From: Acanthosoma haemorrhoidale
Taxonomy: Eukaryota > Arthropoda > Insecta > Hemiptera > Acanthosomatidae
Length of the DNA: 64,000 nucleotides
Direction of reading: 5' to 3'
NCBI GenBank assembly: GCA_930367205.1
Contig: OV884011.1
Span: 39,941,754 to 40,005,753 of the forward strand
The notes under the pieces were generated by a model that was not told where the DNA came from, made no database searches, and saw only the letters and a program-made list of their open reading frames with translations. Below are positions 32,416 to 44,326 of the stretch, piece by piece. The position numbers were made by a program, and so were the translations under genes. Numbering within the stretch: the first letter of the stretch is position 1; each line of letters opens with the position of its first letter.

Positions 32416-33119
32416 CGTGTTATACTGTTGTCCACAACTTCACTTTAGGATATATATATATGAACATAATTGCAGCAGGCATAATTCATAAACACGCATG
32501 TTACACTAAATGGCACAGGTACCATTAATTCATGACCACGCGTATGTAAGGAATCATTGAGGAAGTCAAGGTTTTTCGGATATTTTACTAATGTAGGAAT
32601 TAATATTGCAAACGCACCTGCTAATTTAAAACGGGTTGGTTCTTGAAATGAAAATATATCTCTCTGGACAGTCTCTCAGAAGAACAAAAGGAAGCCTAAA
32701 AATTGTTTAGCCGGCAAGCTTAATATTGCTTTACATTTATTAAAATTATAATTTGGTTACATATCTATAAAAGAATATTATTCTCTATTTTTATGCATTA
32801 CATGGGTACCACTTAAATCTAATCGCCTAAATAAACATCAATACGTTCAACAATCTCTCCGCAATGCTCTTTATTAATAAAGACATTTTCAACAACCCAG
32901 TGTTGCCATCTTTAGTTTTTAAAATAAATAAATAAACCTAAGTATAACAATTTAAAAGTGAACTACTGTGAATTAAATTTTAATGAGTTAATAAAACAAT
33001 CTCTATCTTGTGTATAATAAAATGAGTAATGAAATATAAATATAATAATAACGTGAGTACAAGAACATAATAATCACATTAATGCACTTGCCTTTTTTGT
33101 ACATTTAAAACTAAAATAG

Positions 33120-33370
33120 AAAAAGACCAATCGATAATTTTTTAGGACTTAACAGTGAACAAAAGTGGTACGTTAATCACGTGTTTAAACTGTTTGGAAA
33201 GGCCGCGGTGACCGAAGTACCTAATACCAATTTACAAGTCGTCGGCACCATTTGTCCAGGAAATGGAACGCGGCCATCTTCTGACTGCCATGATAAACTT
33301 CTTCGAAACAGATTAAATGATATTTCATTTAACATTGAAAATTGTAATACAGAGCTCCACCAAACATAAT
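33120..33370 (+). other. Unassigned open patch
   Basis: The plus strand reads VFKLFGKAAVTEVPNTNLQV and then CPGNGTRPSSDCHDKLLRN to a stop at about 33369. Composition is coding-like, but there is no start, no splice partner and no recognised family; possibly a decayed mobile-element ORF. Confidence 0.25.
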
Positions 33371-33429
33371 ATGTAGTAATAAGCAACATTAAAGGCATTG
33401 TAATAGGGATTCAAAGAAAAGTAGAATAC

Positions 33430-34450
33430 GAGGGTGTCCCCAGAAGAAACCTAACTATTTTTGTACAAAGTGATGTATTTTGATTAAAAAAACCTTTATT
33501 ATCCTTCAAAGTACTCTCCATTGGAGTCAGTCAGTACACTTGTCCAATCTTTTCCCACTGATCCAAACATTTTTTCAATACCTCTATTGTGGTACTTCTT
33601 TTGGGGGAATAAAAAGAGGACGCAGGTGGTGAATCAGGAGGATGGGGCAAAGTGGTCATACCATTTTTGGCCAATAATCGGCGAAGAGAGAGGCCTGTGT
33701 GAGGGGGAGCGTTGTCATGGTAGAAAACCCAGTCCCCCGACTGCCACAAATCAGGTCTTTTACACCATAAACTGTAGCGCAATCTTTTCAAATTTCCAAG
33801 TAAAAAGTCTGGTTAACTGTCGTCTGATCCAGGGGAACAAACTCTGAATGGACGACTCCTCTCACAAAACACAAATGAGCATCGTCTTAATGTTCGATCT
33901 CGAATTTGAAGTCTTTCATTGACATGATTGCTGCTTAGTCTCATAATCGTACCCATAGCACGAAGATTCGTCACCTTGGAAAAAAAGTTCGGATCATTTC
34001 GGAATTCTTCCTTCAAAGCAGAGCATGCTTCCAAACTACCTTGTTTTTTCTGTACCTTGTAGTCATCTTTTTTTTAAATTCGTTGTACTGAACTCCAAGT
34101 CACACCAGATTTCTCTACAACTTCTTCGATGGTCCGTCGTTTATTTTCCAGGACGATTTCGCAAATTTTTTTTACATTTTCGTTGGTTCTGGCCGCCGAA
34201 GGAGTTTTAGTTAAGTTAGTTTAAGTTTTAACATTAATTGACATTTCCCCACTTTTAAAACGGGAAAACCACACAAACACTTGAGTTTTCCCCATAGCAT
34301 CATCCTTGTAGGCCACTTTTAATATTTCACCAAAGTTTCTGTGTCAGTTTTCACACGAGCAGGAAGCAAAACTTGACGGACGCGGGCTATTCACGAAAAT
34401 CCACCATCACAAAAACGACGAGCGCGCAAAACAACTGTTGGGTAGTCACG
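33430..34450 (-). pseudogene. Mariner-like transposase relic
   Basis: Minus-strand frames give GYDYETKQQS, SNVKTMLICV-like and VPPG-like remnants, then RLRYSLWCKRPDLW, GDWVFYHDNAPPHTGLSLRR (the second catalytic Asp in HDNAPxHT) and NGMTTLPHPPDSPP. This matches mariner transposases but with several frameshifts and a changed third catalytic region. The left end (cgagggtgtccccagaag) looks like a mariner terminal repeat; the matching right end is not clear. Confidence 0.75.
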
Positions 34451-35340
34451 AGGGGGGTGCCTAGTTACCCTAGCCCTAGTGACGAAGTGAGGGTTGATTA
34501 GGCTATGACCTGGATAATTGCTTCATGACGGGTCTTACTCCGTACTATCTGACTCCATATTTGATAGGTATGTGCCCCGACAATGCACTATGTTCAGGAG
34601 AAGAGGTATAGGTTAGGTAGTTTATGAGGTCTTGGAATGACCACGAATTCACACTCGGTACCTGAGGGTAGGCGAAAACCGTCCGGATCCCAAAGGTGAG
34701 TGTGAACCGCAGAGAGGCAGACTGGATTGCCGTGGGAGACACTACTAGGTAAAGTTTGTAGGGCCACGACAACCGTCGTCCACGAGGGAGAGGTCTCTCC
34801 CAAGGAGGTGCTAGTTTTAGCGAGACGAAGGCAGAGGAATCCCACTAGGAAAGTGTGGGATCTGACGAGGCCGGACTAAAGCATAGCGAGGTTAGGAAGA
34901 GAGATCCAGAGGTTTTCATAAATGAGAAGGCCAATCTTGAAACATCAGTGCAGCTGCAGGTCCACCAGTCAGAGAGAGAACCGTAAGTAGAATGATTTAC
35001 TGGCCAAAACGAGGCCCGATTTGTAGCTGTCAGTAACCAATAATCTAGGGTGTTTTTCTGACCAACCACTCCGCAGGGTTGCGGTGACGCTTGCTTGTTC
35101 TAGGCTGTGACCCACCGAGGTCTGGGTCGCTCCCTCCCTCTCCCTTCAAGGGCCTCAGACTAGTTTTTTGCAGCTGCGTCTTTTATTGTTTACAATATTT
35201 ACACTGACATGGGTTATGGTTTGGTAATGTTATTTACATTTGTTTGAATTAATTTACAACATATTATAACCAATTTACAATATATATACAATAGAGTATA
35301 GGGTGATTTATCTTGTGTAGTTAGCGGTCGCTACACAACT
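34451..35340. mobile_element. GC-richer repeat-like island, unclassified
   Basis: Base composition rises sharply compared with its surroundings, and no coding frame makes sense. On the minus strand it starts TGTGTAGCGACCGC, passes an AATAAA near 35190, and runs into GC-rich sequence, which would suit a retrotransposon LTR or leader. No second copy is present here to prove it. Confidence 0.35.
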
Positions 35341-35894
35341 GTCACAAATAAATTAACACAAGCACAACAGAACCTTCTCCAGCGACGGCACTTGTCGAGC
35401 TGCCTGGTGAAAAGTTGCCTCACACGGTCCTACCGGCGGTACTACAAAAACTCTACAACATACATCAGTTAGGTTTCTTTTGTTTACACCCTCGTATAGG
35501 AGGCTGATGATAAAAAATAAACATGACTCGAATATTAAAAATGGTACAGTATTTCCAACAAATGAGGGAATGTATTGAATCAAGTGGTATTGCTGAATAA
35601 TAAAAATAAAATTCCTTTAAAAATGGCACTTCGACCAACTTAATCTCCCACACTAAGGACTATTCAGTTAAAAGATAGGCGTATAAGATAATAGAGACTG
35701 GTGAATGCAATAAATCTTATGTTAGCTGAACCGATTCCAAATTATCTTTCAAATGCAAACAACACTTAATACAAACCAGTACCGCCAAACAGTAATAAAG
35801 AGAGGACTTCAGTTTTACCCACATTGAGTCGCTTTGCTATACTGTATTAATGAAAAAAAAATATAATCAATAGGTCATAAAGCATAGAGATTAA

Positions 35895-35999
35895 ATGATT
35901 TACACCAAACCAACCAATTCGTAAGATTTTTGGCTCCTTTGTTTCTCTCTTGTTTTTCTTCTGGTTTCTTTGAGGCGGATTTTTCGATTCCGGGAATCC
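35895..35999 (+). repeat. Dispersed direct repeat, copy 1
   Basis: About 100 bp (caccaaaccaaccaattcgt, then gctcctttgtttctctct and tctttgagg) recurs with substitutions at 37089-37190 in the same orientation. The 1.1 kb between them has no recognised gene. Could be the ends of a short mobile element. Confidence 0.6.
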
Positions 36000-37088
36000 A
36001 GACAGCTTAGATTAAAGTAAATTTCACACATCAGCCAGTATCATAAGAAGAAATATTGAGCACTGAAATGCTAAGAAATCCATCCCTCAAACCTCCCAAA
36101 TAAAAGCAGTCGTCAAGAGATAACAATAATAACAAGCATATTATAACAAACCCATTTTTAAAGAACTTTATCTGGTTTCAGTTCAATAGTAAGGTGAGTG
36201 GCATATGATTAATATGTTATTGTACTCACGTTATAGGCTTTTTATTTTTAGTGTACACGAAATTCCAGTTGTTTTATTAACTTCTTCAAATTTTATTTGA
36301 AGCTCTGCAATTTTAATTTTTAAATTTGTATGTTTCATTAATTATAATTATCTCGCTTGTAAGTAATTCATTTTGTTTGTCTCCAAATATACTTTCAATG
36401 TTTATATAACTTGACCTTTTATTTTTATAATAGTAACTGAAGATGAGAGTGTTAGATCGTGAACAGGAAAAGCATTGACGTCACCTGTACACCGTACACG
36501 TCGTTCCAGTGCGCACGTACCATATCTGGTCCACTTTCGTTTAATTTTTCTATGTGATATTGAAAACCTCCCGCGTTTTTCGTTATCATTATCCCATGTT
36601 CCGGTGTTGTCATATCTTCTCTCTGAGCAACAGTCAAACGATATTACTTATTTATTTTCACCTTCTGTTAAAACAGTTTTATTCGATTTTCACGCGCAGT
36701 TTTGATTGTGAATCATCGCAAAATCACGCTTTACCTTTTCGTCTGTGCCTTTATCGGAATTTTCTTACTTCATTGGACATTGGAACGTCCTAATCCGTTG
36801 CCATTGATGTATTTTCATTCAGCATCTTAGGCATTTAAAATAATTCTACAGTATTCAATATGTACGGAACTAACATTAAGAGTTCTAAAAATAATGTTGA
36901 AGAATTACAGAGCACGAGGCTTCTGTTCGACTGTCATAAGGAACATCGTCTATTTCCATTTATTTTTCTCTCCTTAACCATTTCCTCTATTAACCTCCTT
37001 TTAGTCGCAGAATTCAGGCCTTCTCCCCTGTCCTTTTTGGTAAGTAAAATTTTATGATTTATATGCACACGAACGTATGTAGCAATGA

Positions 37089-37190
37089 TTTGCACCAAAC
37101 CACTCAATTCGTACGATTTTTTTGCTCCTTTGTTTCTCTCTGGTTTTTCTTCTGTTTTCTTTGAGGTGGATTCATCAATTCCAGGAATCG
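37089..37190 (+). repeat. Dispersed direct repeat, copy 2
   Basis: Second copy of the repeat at 35895-35999, with caccaaaccactcaattcgt, gctcctttgtttctctct and tctttgagg. Confidence 0.6.
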
Positions 37191-37931
37191 ATCGAAAAAT
37201 CGACGAATAGAGTGGTTAAGTGCGATTGGATAAATATGGATCTGGATAATCAGGGATAAATGACTTGTTGTGCATAAGAGTAAGGCTTTTTAGATCTCTG
37301 GAATCTATCCACGAAGTTGCCGGAAATTTAAGGTCACTTGTAAGTCAAGTCCTGTGTTTGAAGGCTCCAATCTAATTCAGCTCCAGCACTCACTTATACG
37401 TATAGATAAGGTATGTCTTGACAACATGAAAGAAAAGCAAATATGTTCAAGAATAATATCAAGGAAGATATCATTCCTGAGCAGGGTAGATAGAAGGAGT
37501 CTATAAGTAATGTTTGTAAGAAGACCGGAAGGACTTCTACTCGTACTAACTCGGAGTTCAGTTCTGGAAGAGATAGCCAAACTACAGTTGGACTGTCTTA
37601 AAAGTAAATATAATATATATGTTTTCAAATGATTGTACTTGTTTTATTTGGCAATTTGCAATATGCTTAAAGTAGGTGGTTGTAATGTTTTTATAACTCT
37701 ATTTCACCAGAGGTGCTTAGCATCCTTTATGGCCAAAGCTTCACCATTGCATAAACCCAGTTCTTAGTGACAATTTCAGAAGCTGATAATTAGTTACATA
37801 TTTAATACAAGATATGGTATAAACAATTCTTGATTTTTCCTGACTAGTTTGATTCCTGCAGCTGACTCATGTTTTTTTCGAACAGTTCGAAACAATTTCC
37901 TAATTCCTGGTAGAGTTGAGAGTGTTGTCGC

Positions 37932-39405
37932 TCATCCGAAGAAAGGCGACCTGAAAGGGTGGAACATACTATTTATACTCGACTGGATCGCTTGGTGGCT
38001 TGCTCTGACTGCACTGTGGATCAGGGCGAACTTCTTCTTGTTCTGCCTATCTATGTTCGCTATTGATTGCTGGGTCCTGTCCCTCATCTCCTGTATCTGC
38101 TTGTTGTGCTCTGCAAACATTTCTGACGGCGACGGGCCAAACGGCAGTGTGGTATGGGTCACCAGAACGTTACCTGAAACAGTTTTTTTCTTTTTAAATT
38201 GTAGCAATGCAGCGATTTAAAGTGTAGGTTATATAGTTGGTGTTAATAAGAATGATAGAAATGCAATTGCTAAGGTAACTATTAACTTAGTATTGTACGT
38301 CGGTGAAATTTGATAAGAAGAAACAAAAAGGAGTTGGGAGAAGCAATTGGTAGCTAATTATCATCATAAGCAAAAAGTGAAGCAAACAATCCGGCACTCT
38401 TAGAAATAACATTGAATGATCAACATTATTAACGTTTTTGAAGTGGATACTTGTAATGATCTACCTCTTATTATCGGTGATAATACGTTACGAACGATTA
38501 ATATGTCAAAGACTTTTAACTTTTCAAGTTTTGGCTATTTCCCTACTTGTTCTACATTGTACCAAAATCAAGCGGAAGTATAATTGTATTGAGAACGGTA
38601 CCAATGTGGTAGTTAACGATGATTGGTTCTAATGAAGTAACCTTTCTGGTCACTGTTAGGGACAGTACTTTCTAGCATTTTCTAGGAGAATACATAGTTT
38701 GTGAAGTTTGAGCTGAGTAATTTATAAGGAGATCAAGACGGATGAAAAGTACCGGTTGAACTTGTATCATTGCAAAACGATACCAATAATTTCTGAGGGA
38801 GGTACAAAAAGTTTGATCAGAGTTATGAGAACAAAATCACATGACCAAACTTGACAAGAGTTTCACCTGCAAGATCAGAAATTGTACAAAGATTCTTTGT
38901 AATTAGATATTTAATATCATGGAAAAAGATCCGGGTTGACGTCTTAGGGTTTTTTTTTCTGGAGGGCTACTGTTACGAACGGTTATTTCTTCTCCATTCT
39001 TCAAGACGTCGTAATTTCGGCGAGATCAAACAGTGCCGTGCTCAAGGCGGATGTCTTGTCTATTTTACAACAACATCGAGAAGTTAGAAGGAGAGAACCG
39101 GTCAAAGTAGTGCCCCTACGGGAAAAAGATACCGATAACTACCAAATGATATACAAGAACAAAATAAGCGAATTCACTAAAATCGTTTTACTATACACAT
39201 TACCTGAAGACAAGGATGTGGCATTCGGTACCCCGAAGGTGAACTTCTGCGTGACGGAATAGATAACACTCTTCCCCGAGTTGGACAAGGAAGAGGTGGT
39301 GAGACCGGTTAGAGGTGAGGTGGTATTGGTGTTGGTTGAGGTGCTGTTGCCGCTGGGGGCCGCTAGGCACCCGCTCACCAGCAAACAGGCAATCACGAAA
39401 CTCAT
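37932..39405 (-). CDS. Secreted protein gene S2 (two exons, 147 aa)
   Basis: Exon 1 (39405-39204) encodes a signal peptide MSFVIACLLVSGCLA followed by a Ser/Thr/Asn-rich stretch with several N-glycosylation sequons (APSGNSTSTNTNTTSPL), ending in phase 1 at a gtaatg donor. Exon 2 (38173-37932) follows the acceptor aaactgtttcag and continues as NVLVTHTTLPFGPSPSEMF, then a charged, probably helical segment (HNKQIQEMRDRTQQSIANID) and HSAVRASHQAIQSS. An upstream in-frame Met at 39423 is less likely because a TATATAAAC box sits at about 39440-39432, leaving too little room; I chose 39405. No known family recognised. Same exon plan as its cluster neighbours. Confidence 0.78.
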
Positions 39406-39430
39406 CTGTCCCTCTTTTATCAACTCTTCA

Positions 39431-39440
39431 GTTTATATAG
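39431..39440 (-). promoter_or_regulatory. TATA box of S2
   Basis: TATATAAAC on the minus strand, about 30 bases before the chosen ATG. The implied 5' leader is very short, so the true start site needs transcript data. Confidence 0.5.
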
Positions 39441-39442
39441 TC

Positions 39443-40952
39443 ATGGACACCTGTCTCAACACATCTGTCCCCAGCGGCATCGCCTGTTTACTGCATCTAT
39501 AATTATTTACACCCTAGACCCTATATAAAAAAAAAATCTTTAAACAGACTAGTTTGTGTTTACTGTTTGTCTTGCGTCAATTCGAAAACAACAGCGTTGC
39601 CTGGAAAATGACGTGCAACCGTTGCGCCCATTTCACTATTTCAAACGGAAATACACAGTAGTATCAACAAGGGTCATTCGAAATGGGCCAACGAGAATGT
39701 TTGCATCCCAAATGAATGACTTGGAACTTCAGTAATACACATTTGAATTTATTAATTTCTCCAATAAACTTAAAATTGCAAAGGTAGTAATAATAGGTAG
39801 ACTGTATTTTTCCTAATATTCGTTTGCTCTTTCAATTTCCATAATTGATCTAGGGAGCCTTTTTTCCATTGATCTGCTTTACCTATCCATACTACTGTAG
39901 CTTTTTTGGAAAATGAATGGCCTATAGCTCATTACTGATGAACATTTCATTTTTTTTTTTTGTAATTGTTGTTTCGTGTCTCTGTGTATAGCTCACTTTG
40001 TTCATTTGCAGGTAGCCAACAAACTTTGGACTTCGATCATGAAAAGTGAGCTATTTTACCCATATAGTCAGTAGCACTCCATTTAACTTACTGAAGGGGC
40101 ATAAAATTCACATTTAACCTAGAGATTTGAACCAAGAAAAAAAAAATTCAACGTCTAGAACGGATACTAATATCTATCTTCGGACGAGATTCTAGTATGT
40201 AGCTAAACGGAGCATAACATGTCTGTATTTATACCACTTCAAATGCTCAGCAAATAAATGTTGTCTGCACGTTGCATACTAAGCAGCTCAAATATTGATT
40301 ATTGTTCAGTAGTTATCAATGCGATCCTTCCTCTGCACAGAGAACACATTTGTTATTACCAATAAACAACAAACAAGAGAATCATAAATCAAAATCAGAT
40401 GCTACTAATCCTAGTTTAAAACATGTCTTTGCTTGCCTGGAATTTCCGCATGTCCTTACTTACAACTGGTCAAGCATGTTATTATTTCGTCTCATTTGTT
40501 TTGTTATACTTTCATAGCACATTATAAAAAGAAACATATTTGCTGCTAAGAATTTTCGCACCATTATTGCCAGTATTATTAGGTTTAAATGAAAAGAAAG
40601 GCGTAATTTTGAATATTATTGATAGTATAGCTCGTCGATAATAATCGTACGACATATTTATTACAAATTACACTCATAAAAAAAAGAAGATTCATTAAAA
40701 ATTATAAAAATACAACCAATTGGCAATTCATTTATCTCTGGAGCCACCGTATCAGTAATTGTTTCTTTAGTGAGTAAAGTATATTACATTAATATATTTA
40801 AGGTATGTTATAATTAGAATCGTGGTCACAAAATGAATATTGAGATAAAAGATCTCGAGGAAAAATTCATTATTAATTACCACGACTCGAAGTTTCGTTT
40901 GATTCGGCAGTACAAGTATAGAGTATGTTTTCGCCGACAATATTTGCGCAGA
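39443..40952. other. Intergenic stretch between S2 and S3
   Basis: No gene or named repeat seen; ORFs here are short and motif-free. Confidence 0.5.
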
Positions 40953-43352
40953 CTATCCAGAAGCAGCAGGCGTTTGAGTAGCAGAAGTGGTAGGAGTCAC
41001 AGTAGTTACATAAGTAGCAGCAGCAGCAGCAGTAGCAGCAGCAGCAGTTGTAGCAGGGGTATTGGTAGTAGGCGATGACGTAACTGGCCTACCAGAAAAC
41101 GCGTTTCCTGTTGCGTTTACCAAACGTTCGATCATGGACAGTTTGGCGTTTTTCAGATTCTGGAAGAAGCTTATCTTCGCTTGCCCGATCGCGTTGAGCG
41201 TGTTCACGCCACCTTTTACTATGTTGGTTCCTAATCCGACAGCTGAGCCAACAAGAGGGATGCCAACCGTCATATTTGCACCAAAATCTAAAATGAGAAA
41301 GACACAATGAAGGATAAAAGGCATAGAATAAAGATGCGGCTTACTGATGAACACCTAATTAATTCGATAGTAGATAAGGTTAATAATTAGGTGTTGACTG
41401 TACTTAAATTGATGTCATTTGATTCCATTTTGGCACAAACCTATCAGAGACAAAACCAAGTAGCAAAAAGTATCCTACAACAATTATATATTTTAGAGGG
41501 TATGATAATATAATTTGTCTGGATTCCTAATCAATGCGACATTGATGGCAACAAATGGCTGACGCAATGTCAAAGTAAACTATACCTGTAGGACTAACTA
41601 GCCATTTTTTACAGTTAGGAGATACTTAATCAATAAACAAAAATTGATTGGCAGAGAAAATCGGATTCTAGGAGAAAAAAAACTTACGGTCAAACTATAA
41701 GCTCCATATATATATTCGACTCATATTTAATTTATTTCTAAATTACCACTTTGTTAATAGTTACTTACTGATACTTTTGAACTGACCAATTTGGACAAAA
41801 AATTATTGTTGAGAAAATAAAAGCATTCAAATAATTCACTCATTCACTTATTAACTGCGGAAAACAATATGGGAAAAAGAAAATGAAAAATGTGTGGAAA
41901 TATGCAATGCAATGAATCATTGATTATTATAAACTCGGTTATATGAAACATTATATTATTTGTCAGGCCATCGCTATAAATGATGTTTGTAGCATTGGTA
42001 ATACAGTAGAGCCTTATAGCCAATGGAGGTAGAGTTATTTAATCGTCCCTCACTGAAATTGGTTTTCGTCTCGAGGTACTTTTCGGAACCTGAACGCTTT
42101 TCGTATAGTCGTATAGTCCAAGGAGTTTTATTAGTAGCAAGATTCATTGTGATAATTGATTCACGGGCCTAGGAAGACTCCTTATCCTAGACACTGTGTA
42201 TACAGTTATGTCACATATATATATGATCTTATCTTAACAAATGGTATGTTTATTTGTAACACCCTAAGGACTGTGTCTCATAAGTTATAATAGTCAGCCC
42301 TATTAAAATTATCTTATCTTATCCTATTAGTAACTTATCTTCCCTTCCCAGACCTCTATTCTAAATAATTGGCTCCCACGATCTTATCCATTTGCGTCCC
42401 GCTACCCCCACTACAGCTTTTTCTACACACATAAATAGCCCTTTGATATAAGTCCGTTGGTTGGTTCCTGATGACCTCAGTCCCTATTCAGCTCTTAGCC
42501 TGTAACCATATATAATTGTGCATTTGTGTTTTATACCAAATAAAGTTCCTTTTAAGAGTTATTGAGTTACAAAAAGATAATTTACGATAAGACATTAAGA
42601 ATTTCTCACGAGGGTGGTCTGAAAAGTTTCCGACCTAACAAAGCTTTTATTTATTTTATTATCATCTTCATGTTGAGGTCAGAAACTTTTCAGACCACCT
42701 GTGTAGTACGCTGCAATTTGTTTGTATCAAGAATCTTCTTGAAGGTGAAGAGTTTTACATATTTTTAATTTCTTTAACGTTGAATAATGAAGACTAAAAA
42801 TTACAGAAATGTGTTAATAATTTAAGGAGGCTTTAACTGGCTGTGAAACGTACAAAGCATTGAGGCATCTCTCATACAGAATCGAGCGGAAGCTACCCCA
42901 TGAATCAATTGGAGCATTCATGCCAAAAAAAGCTGGTGCATCTTGCGATAAGTGTTACATAAAACTTCGGTTTATTTACTGATCAGCTCCTTAAGAGATG
43001 TGCATCCTGCCTTTTTCATCTATGCGCCGTTTTTTTACATGTTCGGTATGAAAGCCTCTTTAATGACGATGAAAACTTAGAATGATACAAAAAAAAACGT
43101 TTGGATACCCAATGCCTGATTGGTGGTGTTGGCCACACTGTGTAGGGCTGCAGATTTGATGCCAGCAACAGTGTTCACTATCTGCTTCGCTCCACCTAAT
43201 AATCCGGTGCTAGTAGCATTGCTGGTCCCAGAACTTGGCCTCCCGAAGACACCTTGGATATTGGACAACCATCCGAACCAGCCCTGTCCAGACACAGGGG
43301 CGAAGGTAGCTGTCACCAGCAGGCAGGACATAAAAGTTATCTTCCAGAACAT
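40953..43352 (-). CDS. Secreted protein gene S3 (two exons, 192 aa), paralog of S4
   Basis: Exon 1 (43352-43109) has a hydrophobic signal peptide of about 22 residues beginning MFWKITFMSCLLV and ending VSG, then QGWFGWLSNIQGVFG and a helical segment GLLGGAKQIVNTVAGIKSAA. It ends in phase 1 (ALG) at gtatcc. Exon 2 (41287-40953) starts after ctttctcattttag as DFGANMTVGIPLVGSAVGLG, then TNIVKGGVNTLNAIGQAKI, and finishes with a mucin-like Thr/Ala tail encoded partly by a GCT/GCA run (41012-41052). The block IPLVGSAVGLGTN is shared with S4. ATG 43352 is preferred over 43367 because a TATA-like GATATAAC lies at about 43393-43386. No known family. Confidence 0.82.
41012..41052 (-). repeat. Trinucleotide run coding Ala/Thr in S3
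   Basis: A (agc)n microsatellite on the plus strand is read as GCT/ACT codons on the minus strand, producing the Ala-rich part of the S3 tail. Likely length-polymorphic. Confidence 0.8.
42255..42571 (+). repeat. Possible solo LTR in the S3 intron
   Basis: 317 bp beginning TGTAACACCC and ending GAGTTACA, so the ends are inverted (TGTAAC/GTTACA). It contains gatataag-like promoter sequence and an AATAAA near 42539, 30 bases from the end. No clear target duplication. Confidence 0.4.
42611..42702. mobile_element. Mariner-type MITE (92 bp)
   Basis: Left arm gggtggtctgaaaagtttcc (from 42612) is inverted at the right end (gaaacttttcagaccacct, ending 42700), leaving a spacer of about 40 AT-rich bases. 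The arms resemble terminal repeats of insect mariner elements. Located in the S3 intron. Confidence 0.8.
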
Positions 43353-43385
43353 TTTTAACACAATCACCAGCTCCGGCCTGGGATC

Positions 43386-43393
43386 GTTATATC
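43386..43393 (-). promoter_or_regulatory. TATA-like box of S3
   Basis: GATATAAC on the minus strand, 34-41 bases before the chosen ATG. Confidence 0.4.
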
Positions 43394-44326
43394 CTTCGGT
43401 GTAATGTGTTCACCTGCACGTACGACGTGGATAACTGGGTAAACAAGAGGTTAAGCACACTTTAGGTTCGTTTCCTTGGAAAAATTTTAATTATAGACTT
43501 GCTATTTCGTCAACTGTCCCAGGTAGAAGTAATTTATGCAGATATATACAACGAAATATTTACATTTTCAAAGAAAACTGTAGGCTCTGGTTTAAAATGT
43601 AGAAATATATATAACCTCCATTGTATCTTAGTTAATTAAGAAGAATCAAGGATAATTATTGCAAAATGTTTAACACGGTAATATAGCATGGAAAGTTTAG
43701 GAATTACACCAGTGTAAGGCGGAGAAGAAGAAACATATTCAAGTACTAAAACGTTTAAAGAACATCCTCGTTATTATATTCCTGATGGCGTGTTAATAAT
43801 TTCAACTACCTCATCAATTCCGATAAAATTGGGCTCAAGCTAAATGGGGCCATCTTTTTTTTAATTGAAAACAATTACAGACAGACGTGTCTGGGACAAT
43901 TGTACATATTTATAATGATATCTTTAACGGTTATTTTCTCAAACATTGCCTGAACCTGATTATTAAATAGGGTATCACTCTAAAAAACCTTATTTGGTCC
44001 TTAATTTGTCTTTCATTGCCTACTTACTATAATAAAAATAAATATATCACATTAAGTCCTGTGAAGTAGTCGTCATACAAAATGTTTCAGTTTCAGTACA
44101 CATTTTAGGTGGTCATTAATTAATTGCAAATACTATCCTAGAAGAACCAATAAGTTGCCTTGCCTGGTGATCAGGAAGTGAGAAACTGCAATATGGTAAT
44201 AATGTTTTGCCAACCTTCGGCAAGTGATGTTTACGGTAGTAGTCTCCCAGGTCCGTGTGGACACGCCGTTAATTCATATTAACAGTTGAAATAAAACCGA
44301 ATTGACGGGAAAAAAGGAGTGAAGAT
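43394..44326. other. Divergent intergenic region between S3 and S4
   Basis: About 970 bp separates the two paralogs, which are transcribed away from each other. I see no gene. It should contain both promoters, possibly shared regulatory elements; S4 lacks an obvious TATA box. Confidence 0.6.

Larger units (their letters stand above)
35341..37931. other. Intergenic stretch between S1 and S2
   Basis: Apart from the direct repeats I see only short, overlapping ORFs on both strands (for example 36452-36637 and 37377-37628) with no motif, signal peptide or splice partner. Confidence 0.4.

Noticed and set aside
36452..36637. 61-codon minus-strand ORF as a further cluster gene
   Set aside because: No signal peptide at its start and no phase-1 partner exon nearby.
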